Source: JBDWFY01 sp965275915 (GTDB lineage: Bacteria > Pseudomonadota > Alphaproteobacteria > Rhizobiales > Stappiaceae). From it: a stretch of DNA of 64,000 bases. Below the pieces are notes generated by a model. The model was not told the origin of the DNA. It was given only the letters and a program-made list of their open reading frames with translations, and made no database searches. A program made the position numbers and the translations under genes. Positions 25,187-34,289 of the stretch are shown piece by piece. Numbering within the stretch: position 1 is the first letter of the stretch; each line of letters starts with the position of its first letter. The stretch spans positions 1,426,001-1,490,000 of the forward strand of contig CBDHYI010000008.1 in assembly GCA_965275915.1 (NCBI GenBank). The letters are read 5' to 3'.

Positions 25187-25567
25187 TTCGTGAAGTTTCT
25201 CGATATCCCTTACGTGCATGTGGTTCCCGTCATTGTTCTGCTTTGCGTTATCGGTGCGTATGCCATCAATGCCAGCATCATCGAAACGTGGATTCTTATT
25301 GTCAGCAGCGCAGTCGGTTTTGCCATGAAACGGTATGGTTATTCACCTGCGGCAACGGTTCTGGCTTTGGTTCTGGGATCGATTGCGGAGGAAACCTTTC
25401 TGCAGTCATATATCATCTCCGACGGAACACTGTCGGTGTTCTATGAGCGCCCGGTCTCTCTGGCGCTCAGCCTTTTTCTCCTGGCAATCATCGCAGCGCC
25501 GGTCGTCACATTGCTGGTAAAAAAGCGCATTGCCCGGAGGAGAACTGTCGGCAGGCACACAGCCTAA
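25187..25567 (+). pseudogene. C-terminal remnant of TctA-type permease
   Basis: The frame reads FLDIPYVHVVPVIVLLCVIG, MKRYGYSPAATVLALVLGSI and EETFLQSYIISDGTLSVFYE, which is the end of a tripartite tricarboxylate transporter large membrane subunit. A complete TctA is over 490 residues; only about 125 family-like residues remain, with unrelated sequence before them. It has no credible start and should be inactive. Confidence 0.82.
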
Positions 25568-25591
25568 GCCCTGAATAACTCCGGGCCCGGC

Positions 25592-26329
25592 TCAACCCGT
25601 CAATGCCCGAGGCTCCGCGCCTTCTCCGATTCTGCTTTCGCGCCCGACCTGGCGTGGAAAGACCGCGAGGCTGCTCAGGAGCAGCCAGTCCGGTATCGCT
25701 TTTTTGCAGTCGTGCCGACCCTCCAGCCGGATGTGGCCTGCCGCGATCTCCTTGCGGAGGTCGCGATAGCCGCGCCACGCCTCGACGAAACGGCGGATCT
25801 CGGCTGAAACGATGATGTCGGACTCGTATCCGGGATATTTGAGGCACATATCGACCTGGCCGTCTTCGACAACAAGCCAGAAGCGGCTGAGGCCCTTGTG
25901 GGTGCCGGTGAAGGCAAATTCCAGCACTCTGCGCTCCCGCGGCATGGCTTCCACATTGAGGCGCGTGTGCATGCTCCAGGCGAGGAATGCCGGATCAAGA
26001 TCCTCGTGCTCCATATCGCGGGCCCAGCGCTGTCCCCATTTTGCAAGACTCATGATGACCGGATCGAGCTCGCGACCCGCATCTGTGAGTTCGTAGGCAT
26101 GGCCGCGCCCCGTTTCCAATGGTTTGCGGATGATCAGGCCGGCATGCTCCAGCTGGGCAAGCCTTTGGCTGAGAAGCGTTGCGGAGATTTTCGGCACCCC
26201 GCGATGGATTTCATTGAAACGGGTGCATCCGTCTATCACCCGGCTGATCACGAGCAGTGTCCAGCGCTCACACAGGATCTCGGCGGCCAGCGCAAGCGGA
26301 CAATATTGGCCATATCCCTTATAGGGCAT
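25592..26329 (-). CDS. HxlR-type regulator with SCP2-like C-terminal domain
   Basis: 245 residues. HxlR winged helix at the front: QYCPLALAAEILCERWTLLV, TRFNEIHRGVPKISATLLSQ, RGHAYELTDAGREL. The second half (about 115-225) resembles the sterol-carrier SCP2 fold seen in some HxlR proteins (FWLVVEDGQVDMCLKYPGYE). The Cys in QYC is the usual sensor position. It is divergent from a BBE-type oxidoreductase, the likely target. The last 25 residues look unrelated to the fold. Confidence 0.88.
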   Translation of the reverse strand: MPYKGYGQYCPLALAAEILCERWTLLVISRVIDGCTRFNEIHRGVPKISATLLSQRLAQLEHAGLIIRKPLETGRGHAYELTDAGRELDPVIMSLAKWGQRWARDMEHEDLDPAFLAWSMHTRLNVEAMPRERRVLEFAFTGTHKGLSRFWLVVEDGQVDMCLKYPGYESDIIVSAEIRRFVEAWRGYRDLRKEIAAGHIRLEGRHDCKKAIPDWLLLSSLAVFPRQVGRESRIGEGAEPRALTG

Positions 26330-26374
26330 CGGTTCCTCCTCATAGATCCGGACCTGGGATGAAAGAAACTGTTG

Positions 26375-26414
26375 CCCATGACAATGGGTAAGACAACTCC
26401 AAAATCTGGAGTTG
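26375..26414. promoter_or_regulatory. Two dyads in the HxlR/BBE divergent region
   Basis: CCCAT-N4-ATGGG at 26375-26388 and CAACTCC-N7-GGAGTTG at 26394-26414 lie 45-85 bp upstream of the HxlR start. HxlR regulators bind short dyads of this kind near their own promoter. No experimental site is known to me for this subgroup. Confidence 0.45.
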
Positions 26415-26500
26415 CTCCATATTCCTTAGTTTCGAAGGCCTCAATATCGTGTCAGCTTTGTTGCATTGCGCTTTGACAAGAACCGTTTTGGGATTTCACG

Positions 26501-27877
26501 ATGCTCACCAATATAGCCGACACCGCCTTTGCTGCGGTGATGGGATCGCGCCTGATCACGGAGGCGTGCCCCGACTATGACATTTCGCGGCGCGTCTGGA
26601 ACGGTATGATCGACCGGCGCCCCGCTGCAATCGCCATGTGCCGGACCGTGGATGAGGTGCGGGAGTGCCTGAGGATTGCCCGGGAAGGCAGCCTGTCCGT
26701 ATCGATCAGAGGTGGTGGGCATAACATTGCCGGAACCGCGATAGGTGAGGGTGCCTTTGTGATCGATCTCTCTGAGATGGCACGCGTTGAGATCGATCCG
26801 GCTGCCCGGATCGGTCATGTCGGAGGCGGGGCCACCTGGGCGGATTTTGATGCCGCCGCGCAAATCCACGGTCTTGCTGCGCCCGGTGGTGTCGTTTCCT
26901 CGACCGGGGTTGCGGGACTGACGCTTGGCGGTGGTTTCGGCTGGCTGGCAAGACGGTTCGGCCTGGCCATCGATAACCTGATTGCAGTTGAGCTTGTGCT
27001 GGCGGACGGACGGGCCGTGACCGCGTCCTCCGACGAACATCCGGACCTGTTCTGGGCGATCCGGGGCGGTGGCGGCAATTTCGGCGCGGTGACCCGTTTC
27101 ACCTTTCGCCTGCACAAGGTGGGACCGGAGGTTCTGTTCGGCCCGACATTCTTTTCTCTGGATGATGCGCCCCGTGTGCTCAGGGCATATGCCGAACGGG
27201 CGGGGACTTTGCCCAAAGAAGCCTGCGTCTGGGCCAACCTGATGACGGCACCGCCGGTTCCGGTGTTGCCCGAAACCGTTCACGGAACAAAGCTTCTGAA
27301 CCTCGTTCAGTGCTTTAGCGGAGATCCGGAGCTTGGCCGGGACGTTTTGAGCCCGCTTTACGGTGGCGCAGACCCACTGGGAAGTGCGCTGGCGCCCCGT
27401 CCGTTCTGCGAAGCGCAGGCCTTCCTGGACATTGCCTATGAGAAGGGCGTGCGCAATTACTGGCGGGCGCACAATCATCTTGCCTTGACGCCCGGTCTTA
27501 TCGACACACTGGTCGAGCTTGCCCCGTCGCTGCCGACGCCGGCGTCGGAACTGTTGATCGTCCAGCTTGGCGGTGCCGTCGCCGAGGTGCCTGAGGCGGA
27601 CACCGCCTTTCCGCATCGGGGAGTCCCGTTCATCTCAACGCCCGGTGTCCGGTGGGAGCGCCCGGCCGATGATGACCGCGTGATCGGCTGGCTGCGCGAT
27701 GCATCGGAGCGGATTGCCGCGTACGCAGTCCCCGGCGCCTATGTGAATTTTATAACCGAAACGGACGGCACCGCCCGGAGCGCCTATGGTGCAAATCTGG
27801 CGCGCCTTTCAGAAATCAAACGGCGCTATGACCCGGACAATCTGTTCCGGATCAACCAGAACATTCCGCCGGCATAA
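26501..27877 (+). CDS. FAD-linked oxidoreductase, PCMH/BBE type
   Basis: 458 residues. PCMH FAD domain with VSIRGGGHNIAGTAIGEGAF, in which His is the expected flavin attachment site; GGVVSSTGVAGLTLGGGFGW occupies the place where bicovalent members have Cys, so attachment is probably through His only. The C-terminal BBE segment is RLSEIKRRYDPDNLFRINQN. It is a soluble oxidase or dehydrogenase of sugars or small alcohols, substrate unknown. Divergent from the HxlR-SCP2 gene. Confidence 0.92.
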   Translation: MLTNIADTAFAAVMGSRLITEACPDYDISRRVWNGMIDRRPAAIAMCRTVDEVRECLRIAREGSLSVSIRGGGHNIAGTAIGEGAFVIDLSEMARVEIDPAARIGHVGGGATWADFDAAAQIHGLAAPGGVVSSTGVAGLTLGGGFGWLARRFGLAIDNLIAVELVLADGRAVTASSDEHPDLFWAIRGGGGNFGAVTRFTFRLHKVGPEVLFGPTFFSLDDAPRVLRAYAERAGTLPKEACVWANLMTAPPVPVLPETVHGTKLLNLVQCFSGDPELGRDVLSPLYGGADPLGSALAPRPFCEAQAFLDIAYEKGVRNYWRAHNHLALTPGLIDTLVELAPSLPTPASELLIVQLGGAVAEVPEADTAFPHRGVPFISTPGVRWERPADDDRVIGWLRDASERIAAYAVPGAYVNFITETDGTARSAYGANLARLSEIKRRYDPDNLFRINQNIPPA

Positions 27878-28138
27878 GAACTCCATACTGCAGAGGGTCA
27901 TGCATCACGTCCCATCGATGGAGCACACGCGTGGCTGATGAAAAGGCTGGAGAAATGTAAAACCACGCCTTGTTCGCGTGAAAACTTGATTGGCGGTGCG
28001 GACGCCATCGGGACCGCTCGGAGTGGATGGTGTGGCCGGGATTTCGGCGATCCGACTCATGCACAAGGAACTCGGGAATGACCCATTTCCTCGCAACCAA
28101 GCCGCGATCGCCGCATGCGTCATATGCGTTTGGCTAGG

Positions 28139-28397
28139 GTATGGCCTCATAAATGTGCTTGAAATGGCGGATCAAACGGCAAAAAGCTGGAAGGAAGGGT
28201 GTGAAAAGCGGGCTTGATGCCCGGTTGAGCAGCCTGACGCAGCAGATTGAAGCCGTTTGTCCGTCCTTTCGGATAGGGCCGATTTGCCCGGCTACAGCGT
28301 TGCAAGCCCTTGAAAACCGGATGGTTTCCTGCGGACTTGCGCCTTGTATCCGAACAAATCGGCTCATACCATTTTAAGCACATTTATGAGTCCATAC
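28139..28397. mobile_element. MITE-like element (family 3)
   Basis: GTATGGCCTCATAAATGTGC at the left and the reverse complement of the right end (GTATGGACTCATAAATGTGC) agree over about 29 bp with two mismatches. The 259-bp interior has no gene. The right end overlaps the last codons of the M50-like gene and supplies its TAA stop. 27878-28138 shows nothing recognisable. Confidence 0.7.
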
Positions 28398-29085
28398 CCT
28401 GGTCCCGGGTGCTGTTTCCCCATGTCAGGTTGCTGTCCTCCCCGATACCGTATCGGAGGCAGTAAAGGATGGCGGCAAGACTCAGGATCAGCCACAGACC
28501 GCCCCAGAACAGGGTCGGGCCGCCGAATTCTTCGGCAATCAGACGCGCATCTGAGCGCAGACCTGAGCGGGCGATTATGTCGCTGTAGATATCGTAGGGC
28601 GCATAGATCATGCTGGTCAGCCCGATGATGCGAAGCGCCATATCGCTGAAAGCCCGGTCAAGATACCGTGCGATCGCAAGCATTCCGAGTCCGGTCAGGA
28701 TGCAGAAAATCACTGCAAACAGGTCGCGGATGTAAAGCGCCGTCACCAGCAGGACGATGCCTCCGAACAGGCCGAGCACGAGCTTATCCGCATTGGAGCG
28801 CAATGCGATCAGAAACAGCGCCATGCCGAGCAGAAGCGAGCCGAGATAGCCCGCAGATGCTATCAAAAACAGGTTGCCGCCCCGGATCCTGGCATGGCCG
28901 CCCTGCTGCGGTGACAGTGAGATCTCAACGACCGACCCTCCCGTTATGATCCCGGCCAGCGCGTGCGCCATTTCGTGCAGGAAGACAACCAGCAACTTGA
29001 GCGGCAGAACGGCCGGCGTGTTCCACAAAAGGAAGATCAAGACCGTGATGAGGATAAGCTGCCAGTGGCCTCTGAGGAGATGCAT
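28384..29085 (-). CDS. M50B-like membrane metalloprotease
   Basis: 233 residues with six or seven TM segments and the zinc-protease motif HEMAH in VVFLHEMAHALAGIITGGSV, in the second helix. The N-terminus is LLRGHWQLILITVLIFLLWN. This matches the M50-like putative peptidases of about 230 residues found in bacteria. A second metal motif (N/D-x-x-P) is not obvious. The C-terminus MDS* lies in a MITE end. Confidence 0.85.
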   Translation of the reverse strand: MHLLRGHWQLILITVLIFLLWNTPAVLPLKLLVVFLHEMAHALAGIITGGSVVEISLSPQQGGHARIRGGNLFLIASAGYLGSLLLGMALFLIALRSNADKLVLGLFGGIVLLVTALYIRDLFAVIFCILTGLGMLAIARYLDRAFSDMALRIIGLTSMIYAPYDIYSDIIARSGLRSDARLIAEEFGGPTLFWGGLWLILSLAAILYCLRYGIGEDSNLTWGNSTRDQGMDS

Positions 29086-29186
29086 GGTTTGATTGTAGAT
29101 CGTAATTCGGGCTCTATGAACCGGTGACGTGTCTTACAGGAGATCGTTATTGGTGGTCAAACAGCCGGATTGCACCCGTGCGCCTG

Positions 29187-29815
29187 TCAAATAACCTTCT
29201 TTGTCGCCGTTTCCCGGAAAGACAGCATTGCCATTATTGCGATGAGCGTGAACACAATCATGTAATAGGCTGGCGACATATTGCCCGAAGTCCGTTCGAT
29301 CAGATAGGTTGCGACCGCAGGGGCCGTTCCTCCGAAAATTGCCAGGGTAACATTGTCGCCGATAGACAGAACGCTTACCCGAACCGATTTGTGGGTAATT
29401 TCCGCCATGGTTGCCGGGTTTACACCGAACAGCACGCCGATAATCACGGCGAATCCTGCCTGGCCCAACAGGATCATCCAGGCCGCCTGATGATGGACGG
29501 CCCAAAAGAGCGGATAGGCGGAGGCCAGAAGGGCAATATTGAGAGTCAGCAGAACGGTTTTCGGCCGAAACGGTCGGCCAGGCGCCCGCCAACAGGCACG
29601 ATCAGCGCAATCAGGATGAGGGATACGGTGTTGATGTCCATGGTTTTTGCCGTCGATACATGCATTTGATCGGTCAGATAAGAAACGGCGAAAACGAACA
29701 TGATGTAAAAGCCGACATTGGCGGATAATGCCAGTCCGGCCACCCGAAGAATATCTTTCCAGTGAAACCGCAGCGCGGCCACAACCGGTGACAGGCCTTG
29801 CTCGACTTTGTCGAT
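29187..29815 (-). pseudogene. MFS (metabolite:H+ symporter type) remnant
   Basis: Two frames join to give the C-terminal half of an MHS-family transporter: VAALRFHWKDILRVAGLALS and GGRLADRFGRKP in one, then LLTLNIALLASAYPLFWAV and GGTAPAVATYLIERTSGNMS in the other. A one-base loss at about 29560 causes the switch. The N-terminal six helices are absent. The protein cannot be functional. Confidence 0.85.
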
Positions 29816-30041
29816 GCGTTCAGGGATCGTCCCGGATCGCGGGAAACAGTCGTCGAAACCAGAGCGAGACGATTATTCGCATAATGGTTGCGGATTGATC
29901 TTTCATCCCGTTCTTTCTCTCGCCCACACCTATAAGTATGCATTCTGATTTTTTTCCCGTTTATAGGCACCTTTGTCTGCGTTGACGCGTGGGCAGCGAC
30001 TGGTCATCTTTTGCCGACGACCTGAAAACGGGAGCGAAGTG

Positions 30042-31472
30042 ATGGGCGGTGAGAGCCCTTTGTTGCAAGAGGAAAGCAAGATGGACGCGGGAACCCCGTC
30101 GGTCCTTGAGGCTATGGATACGATCGGTACGAGCCTCAGCAAAATCAGTTTGGATGTGGCTGTTTCGGCCGATGATATTCAGTCGATTTCAGGCGTTTTT
30201 GTAAAAAATGTTGAAACGTTTTCAACGCTTGTCGAACGGCTCGGCGACTTTGAGTCCGCGACGGACGAGATCTCCGCGAAAATCGGCGAGGCCGAACGGG
30301 TCTCCGGCCATGCACGCGCCCATATCAAGGAGTCGGGCAGCACGGTAGAATCGGTGCGCGGGGAAATCGGCCTGTTGCTTGAAGCGGTGCGGGCGAACGA
30401 GGAGCGCATGGCGGATCTCAGTGAGGTGCTCGGCAGGGTCGGAGCGATTACCGCCACCATCAATGACGTTGCTCGGCAGACACATCTGCTGGCGTTGAAT
30501 GCATCCATCGAGGCGGCGCGTGCAGGGCAGGCCGGACGCGGGTTTGCTGTGGTCGCCGGAGAAGTCAAGGAACTCGCGCAGTCGACTGCCGAGGCGACAA
30601 CGGAAATCGAAACGTCCCTTGCCGACATAAAGTCAGGTTTTGATCATCTGGCGGCCACCGGCCGGGAGACCGGTAAAGTGGCGGCAAAGGTGCAGGCCGG
30701 CGCGGACTCCTTTGCCGGGGTTCTGCAAAAGGTGACCGAGGATATCGCGACCATCGGCGACACGACCGCAGCGGTCGACGAAAAGATGGACGACGTTCGA
30801 CGAACCGGTGATGCGTTCCGCGATATATCGGGTTCGGTTTCTGCCGGTCTGACGGAGTCGCGCACCAAGCTTAACGGCATCTCCAAAGTCATGCGCGGCG
30901 TGTCAGACGACACGGATGCGTTCGTTCTTCTGAGCGTGACCTGCGGCGTCAACAAAGACGAGGCGACGCTGATCGGAAAAGCGGCCGACGCGGCCGGGCA
31001 GGTTTCGGCCCTGTTCGAAGATGCGATAAAGACGGGTGAACTGACGGAAGAAGACCTGTTCGACCGCAATCATTCCCAGATTCCGGGCAGCAATCCGCCG
31101 CAATTTCTGGCGCGCTTCTCCAGGTTCAACGACATGCATGTGTCGCCGATTATTGAGGAAATCGTCGCAAGCGATGAGCGGATCGCCTGGTGCGCGTCCA
31201 TCGACGACACCGGTTATGTGTCGACCAACACGCACGCTGTCTCCCGGCCTCAGGGAGACGATGTGGAATGGAACATTGCCAACTGCCGCAACCATCGCTA
31301 TTTCGACGATCGCACCGGCCTCCGGTCCGGTCGGAACCGCGACCCTCTGCTTCTGCAGACCTATCAGCGTGACATGGGCGGCGGAAAGCTGGTGCCGATG
31401 AAAGACATCAGCGCGCCGGTGTTCGTAAACGGGCGCCACTGGGGCGGTTTCCGGATCGGTTATACACCTTAG
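30042..31472 (+). CDS. Soluble methyl-accepting chemotaxis protein with C-terminal sensor-like domain
   Basis: 476 residues, no TM helix. The signalling hairpin tip is DVARQTHLLALNASIEAARA followed by GQAGRGFAVVAGEVKELAQS. The C-terminal third (about 350-476) has a Cache/PAS-like look: RIAWCASIDDTGYVSTNTHA and AVFVNGRHWGGFRIGY-type end. Such cytoplasmic receptors with a C-terminal sensor occur in alphaproteobacteria. The ATG at 30042 has GGGAGCG upstream; 30081 is an alternative start. Confidence 0.88.
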   Translation: MGGESPLLQEESKMDAGTPSVLEAMDTIGTSLSKISLDVAVSADDIQSISGVFVKNVETFSTLVERLGDFESATDEISAKIGEAERVSGHARAHIKESGSTVESVRGEIGLLLEAVRANEERMADLSEVLGRVGAITATINDVARQTHLLALNASIEAARAGQAGRGFAVVAGEVKELAQSTAEATTEIETSLADIKSGFDHLAATGRETGKVAAKVQAGADSFAGVLQKVTEDIATIGDTTAAVDEKMDDVRRTGDAFRDISGSVSAGLTESRTKLNGISKVMRGVSDDTDAFVLLSVTCGVNKDEATLIGKAADAAGQVSALFEDAIKTGELTEEDLFDRNHSQIPGSNPPQFLARFSRFNDMHVSPIIEEIVASDERIAWCASIDDTGYVSTNTHAVSRPQGDDVEWNIANCRNHRYFDDRTGLRSGRNRDPLLLQTYQRDMGGGKLVPMKDISAPVFVNGRHWGGFRIGYTP

Positions 31473-31620
31473 AAAATCACAACCCGGAATGACTCATCGA
31501 CTTCTCCGGATGTTGGAGAGGTGCCGAAATCCGATCGTCAGATGATCTGTATTTCCCACCATCATAACCCTATATAGAAGGGCCCAACCCACACCCCCTC
31601 AAGCAACCGGTCGCGACATA

Positions 31621-32220
31621 ATGCAAAACAGCACACTCAGTCCGCTCGCAGAGGACGACCTGATCCTGGAAACGGAGCGGTTGATATTGCGACCGCTTTC
31701 GCTTGACGATCTTGACCTGACACAAAGGCTGTTCACCGACCCGGAGGTGATGCGGTTCGTCGGAGGCGTGAGAGCGAATGAGGACCTTCCGGCCGACATG
31801 CGCATCGCAACGAAACGCGGGGCAGGGGGCCGCCTTGGCGTCTGGTGCATCGCGGACCGGCACAGCGGCGAAAAACTCGGCCGGTCGATCCTGCTGCCGC
31901 TGCCGGAGGAAACGGGGGAGAGAGACTGGTCTCTGGTTAGGGACGACGCCTATCCGGCTGCCGAGATTGAAGTGGGTTACATTCTGGGTCGCACGGCCTG
32001 GGGCAGGGGCATCGCCACGGAAACCTGCCACCGGCTTCTGCAATTCGGTTTCGAAATGACGGACCTTGATGAAGTCGTCGCGGTCACCGATCCGGACAAT
32101 ATCGCATCGCAAAACGTTCTCACCAAATGCGGCCTGCGCAACAAAGGGATGCGGTGCGCTTATGCTTCTGAGGTGACGGATTTTCGGATTACGCGGGAGG
32201 AGTGGCGCCGGTTGAAATGA
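31621..32220 (+). CDS. GNAT acetyltransferase (RimJ/RimL-like)
   Basis: 199 residues: TERLILRPLSLDDLDLTQRL at the front and the acetyl-CoA site region IEVGYILGRTAWGRGIATET, then DPDNIASQNVLTKCGLRNKG. It probably acetylates an amino group on a small molecule or protein N-terminus. The stop codon lies directly on the left junction of the acyltransferase array, so this is the last gene of the ordinary chromosome before the array. Confidence 0.9.
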   Translation: MQNSTLSPLAEDDLILETERLILRPLSLDDLDLTQRLFTDPEVMRFVGGVRANEDLPADMRIATKRGAGGRLGVWCIADRHSGEKLGRSILLPLPEETGERDWSLVRDDAYPAAEIEVGYILGRTAWGRGIATETCHRLLQFGFEMTDLDEVVAVTDPDNIASQNVLTKCGLRNKGMRCAYASEVTDFRITREEWRRLK

Positions 32221-32460
32221 GATCTGGACGGGCTGACGGTGCCGGTCGTGCCGGCATTCTGGGCAAGCGTTTCCGAAGAGGTGAATGCGAAGCTTGAGGC
32301 GCAGAAAGAGGCCGGTGTCCTGTTTCGTCTGGCGCCGAGTGAGTGGCGGAGTTCGGATGTGCCATGGTTCCTGGAGGCGATGCTTCGTAAAGTGGAGGTT
32401 CAGGTGTTCTTAGAGAATAAATACTTAAATTTAAGTATTCGTGAAATTTTTATTGTTTAG
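32221..32460 (+). pseudogene. 3' fragment of HlyC-type acyltransferase gene (array fragment 1)
   Basis: The sequence starts abruptly at GGACGGGCTGACGGTGCCGG, corresponding to the middle of the intact genes, and encodes FWASVSEEVNAKLEAQKEAG, then EWRSSDVPWFLEAMLRK. The catalytic His half is missing, the Asp (SSD in place of SGD) half remains. The tail FLENKYLNLSIREIFIV differs from the other copies. It begins at the GNAT stop with no spacer. Confidence 0.85.
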
Positions 32461-32511
32461 AAACGTGTCCAAAAAAATAATAATTGCCTTGAATTTTAGG
32501 AGCTGAATTTA

Positions 32512-33174
32512 GTGAGCATGTCAGAAGTTTTTAATCCCACACCACCTAAGCCGTCCGAAGTATTGGAGTTTGCAAAGGCGCTTAGAGATAATGATCAAAT
32601 GTGGAAAATCTTCAGAAAAAATGCGCGGTTCGGCCTTCCGGACGCTTCTGAAGTGGCAGCCTTGGACAGTTTTAGATCGGAATGGTTAGAACGCAATAGA
32701 TTACGCGATCTGAATGTCGGCGGATTGAATGCGGCCTATCGATTGCTCAGAAAACTGTCCATCGGCGAAATTGAAGACTTAGATGATCCTATTGTGGTGG
32801 AATTTCTTGAGGCGGATGCCCATCGAAACAAAGTCGAGCACAAAGGCGCAATGGTCAAAACCACTTCGACTTCTGTGGAGGAGGTCATGTGGCTTGCAAG
32901 AGCGCTTTTCGATGAGCCAACTATTAACGCTTCCTTCAAACGTGTTGTAGCGAATGATTCCGAGTTCACCAACGAAGAGGTAAATTACATCCACGATTTT
33001 TGCCAAAACACATACGGCAAGAAATATGGGACCTATAATCGAGGAAGTATTCAAGATCTTGCTATGAAGCTTATTTGGCAACTGCTTTACAAAAAAATCT
33101 CCTCTTTGGAGAGCGAGGAGGCTTGGGCGATAGTAAGAAATTCAAGCCCAAAATTGTATAATATTATTGATTAA
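32512..33174 (+). CDS. Unknown cytoplasmic protein, candidate immunity/accessory (array unit 1)
   Basis: 220 residues, no signal peptide or TM. I recognise no domain. Mostly helical, with HRNKVEHKGAMVKTTSTSVE in the middle. The GTG at 32512 follows TTTAGGAGC at good spacing; ATG at 32518 is also possible. Base composition is clearly AT-rich compared with core genes. Its stop is 9 bp before a strong ribosome site and the start of a truncated secreted-protein gene, so the two were co-transcribed. By position it corresponds to the membrane protein in front of the intact RTX gene. Confidence 0.8.
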   Translation: MSMSEVFNPTPPKPSEVLEFAKALRDNDQMWKIFRKNARFGLPDASEVAALDSFRSEWLERNRLRDLNVGGLNAAYRLLRKLSIGEIEDLDDPIVVEFLEADAHRNKVEHKGAMVKTTSTSVEEVMWLARALFDEPTINASFKRVVANDSEFTNEEVNYIHDFCQNTYGKKYGTYNRGSIQDLAMKLIWQLLYKKISSLESEEAWAIVRNSSPKLYNIID

Positions 33175-33183
33175 GAGGAAATC

Positions 33184-33282
33184 ATGGCCTTTGAAGAAAT
33201 TTTGGCGGTCGATACTCGGGCTCTAATTACTCTTGCGCAGGAGGCCAATGGTGCCGGTTCAAATGAGATCGGGACGGGCTGA
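33184..33282 (+). pseudogene. Orphan N-terminus of an unknown secreted protein (array unit 1)
   Basis: After AAGAGGAAATC an ATG opens MAFEEILAVDTRALITLAQE, 27 residues before the sequence crosses into acyltransferase DNA at 33266 and stops. The quality of the ribosome site and the start argue for a once-real gene. The remainder has been lost at the junction. Nothing in it identifies the protein. Confidence 0.6.
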
Positions 33283-33515
33283 CGGTGCCGGTTGCGCTGG
33301 CATTCTGGGCCAGCGTTTCCGAAGAGGTGAATGCGAAGCTTGGGGCGCAGAAAGAGGCCGGTGTTCCGTTTCGTCTGACGCTTGGTGAGTGGCGGAGTGG
33401 GGATATTCCGTGGCTCCTAGATGTGATGGGGCCGAAAGATGTGGTGGAGGTGATGCTCGGTAAGATGGAAGCACAGGTTTTGCCGGCAACAATTACCTTA
33501 GGTACAACTTTCTGA
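33266..33515 (+). pseudogene. 3' fragment of HlyC-type acyltransferase gene (array fragment 2)
   Basis: Again starts at GATCGGGACGGGCTGACGG and encodes PVALAFWASVSEEVNAKLGA, GEWRSGDIPWLLDVMGPKDV. The catalytic Asp (SGD) is kept; the His half is absent. The tail GKMEAQVLPATITLGTTF is distinct. The 16-20 bp in front of the junction are also shared with fragment 1 (CGGTT-N-AAATGAGATC). Confidence 0.85.
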
Positions 33516-33562
33516 AGCCGCGAGACAGAGGCTAGCAATTAACAAAGGATGGATTATGTCGA

Positions 33563-34078
33563 ATGTGCATCAAAAATGTTTATAAAAAATATAAATCTGC
33601 CAAAACGCTGTTTTGTGTTTTTTTGGCAGCATTTTTTATTAGTGTTGATGTAAACTATTCCTTTGGCGATAGTTTTGACCCTCGTTTTAATTCCATTACC
33701 ACTATTGAGATTGGCGTTTTTACAAATTTTGATAGAGACCACGATGTAGAATTCAAAAATATATTCTACAAAATATTGCAATTTCGAAATACGACGTCTG
33801 GAGTGACCGTAATCCCTTGGGAAAAAGATCGAGAAATTGCACGCGATAATGATGCCTTCCTAAGGATGATTTTTAGCATTCGGATGGAATGTACACCTAA
33901 CAAGTCTCTATGTGCGTTTGCGATTTTTCCGAGCAGCTACTGGGCTGGAGGTGATATGCGTCCTTCCCCATGTCGTGACTTGATAATTGCTGGAAGCATA
34001 TCGGACCGACAGCAAAAAATAGAGCTTGCTAAACATGTGATGGAACTTGCGGAAAACTGTCTTCTGCGTGGTTTCTGA
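33563..34078 (+). CDS. Unknown exported protein (array unit 2)
   Basis: 171 residues with a signal-peptide-like start, MCIKNVYKKYKSAKTLFCVF then LAAFFISVDVNYSFG. The mature part has two cysteine pairs (MECTPNKSLCAF and SPCRDL, NCLL), fitting a periplasmic or envelope protein. No family recognised. AT-rich. No adjacent secreted-protein start was found before the next acyltransferase tail at 34123. Confidence 0.75.
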   Translation: MCIKNVYKKYKSAKTLFCVFLAAFFISVDVNYSFGDSFDPRFNSITTIEIGVFTNFDRDHDVEFKNIFYKILQFRNTTSGVTVIPWEKDREIARDNDAFLRMIFSIRMECTPNKSLCAFAIFPSSYWAGGDMRPSPCRDLIIAGSISDRQQKIELAKHVMELAENCLLRGF

Positions 34079-34122
34079 CCCTGACAAAAATAGTTCTTTA
34101 AATCAGTTGTTAGAATGAGGGA

Positions 34123-34179
34123 AAGATGGAAGAGCAGGTTTTTTCAGATCAGAAATATAGAAAATTCAATCAGAAATAG
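34123..34179 (+). pseudogene. Short acyltransferase tail (array fragment 3)
   Basis: AAGATGGAAGAGCAGGTTTT reads KMEEQVFSDQKYRKFNQK*, like the tail of the intact gene at 38824 (KMEEPVFSGQEYNQFNAKDD). Only about 19 codons remain. It marks another unit boundary in the array. Confidence 0.7.
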
Positions 34180-34289
34180 AACAGTAACAATTTGCTACTT
34201 TTATAAAATTTTATCTTGGAAATTCAGACTTGATTCGTTCGAAACATATAAGATTCAAGACAATTTCTAATTACCTGGGATTGTCTGTG

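Noticed and set aside
26441..27616. 391-residue minus-strand frame under the BBE oxidoreductase
   Set aside because: It is the antisense of a gene with clear family motifs and shows no motif itself.
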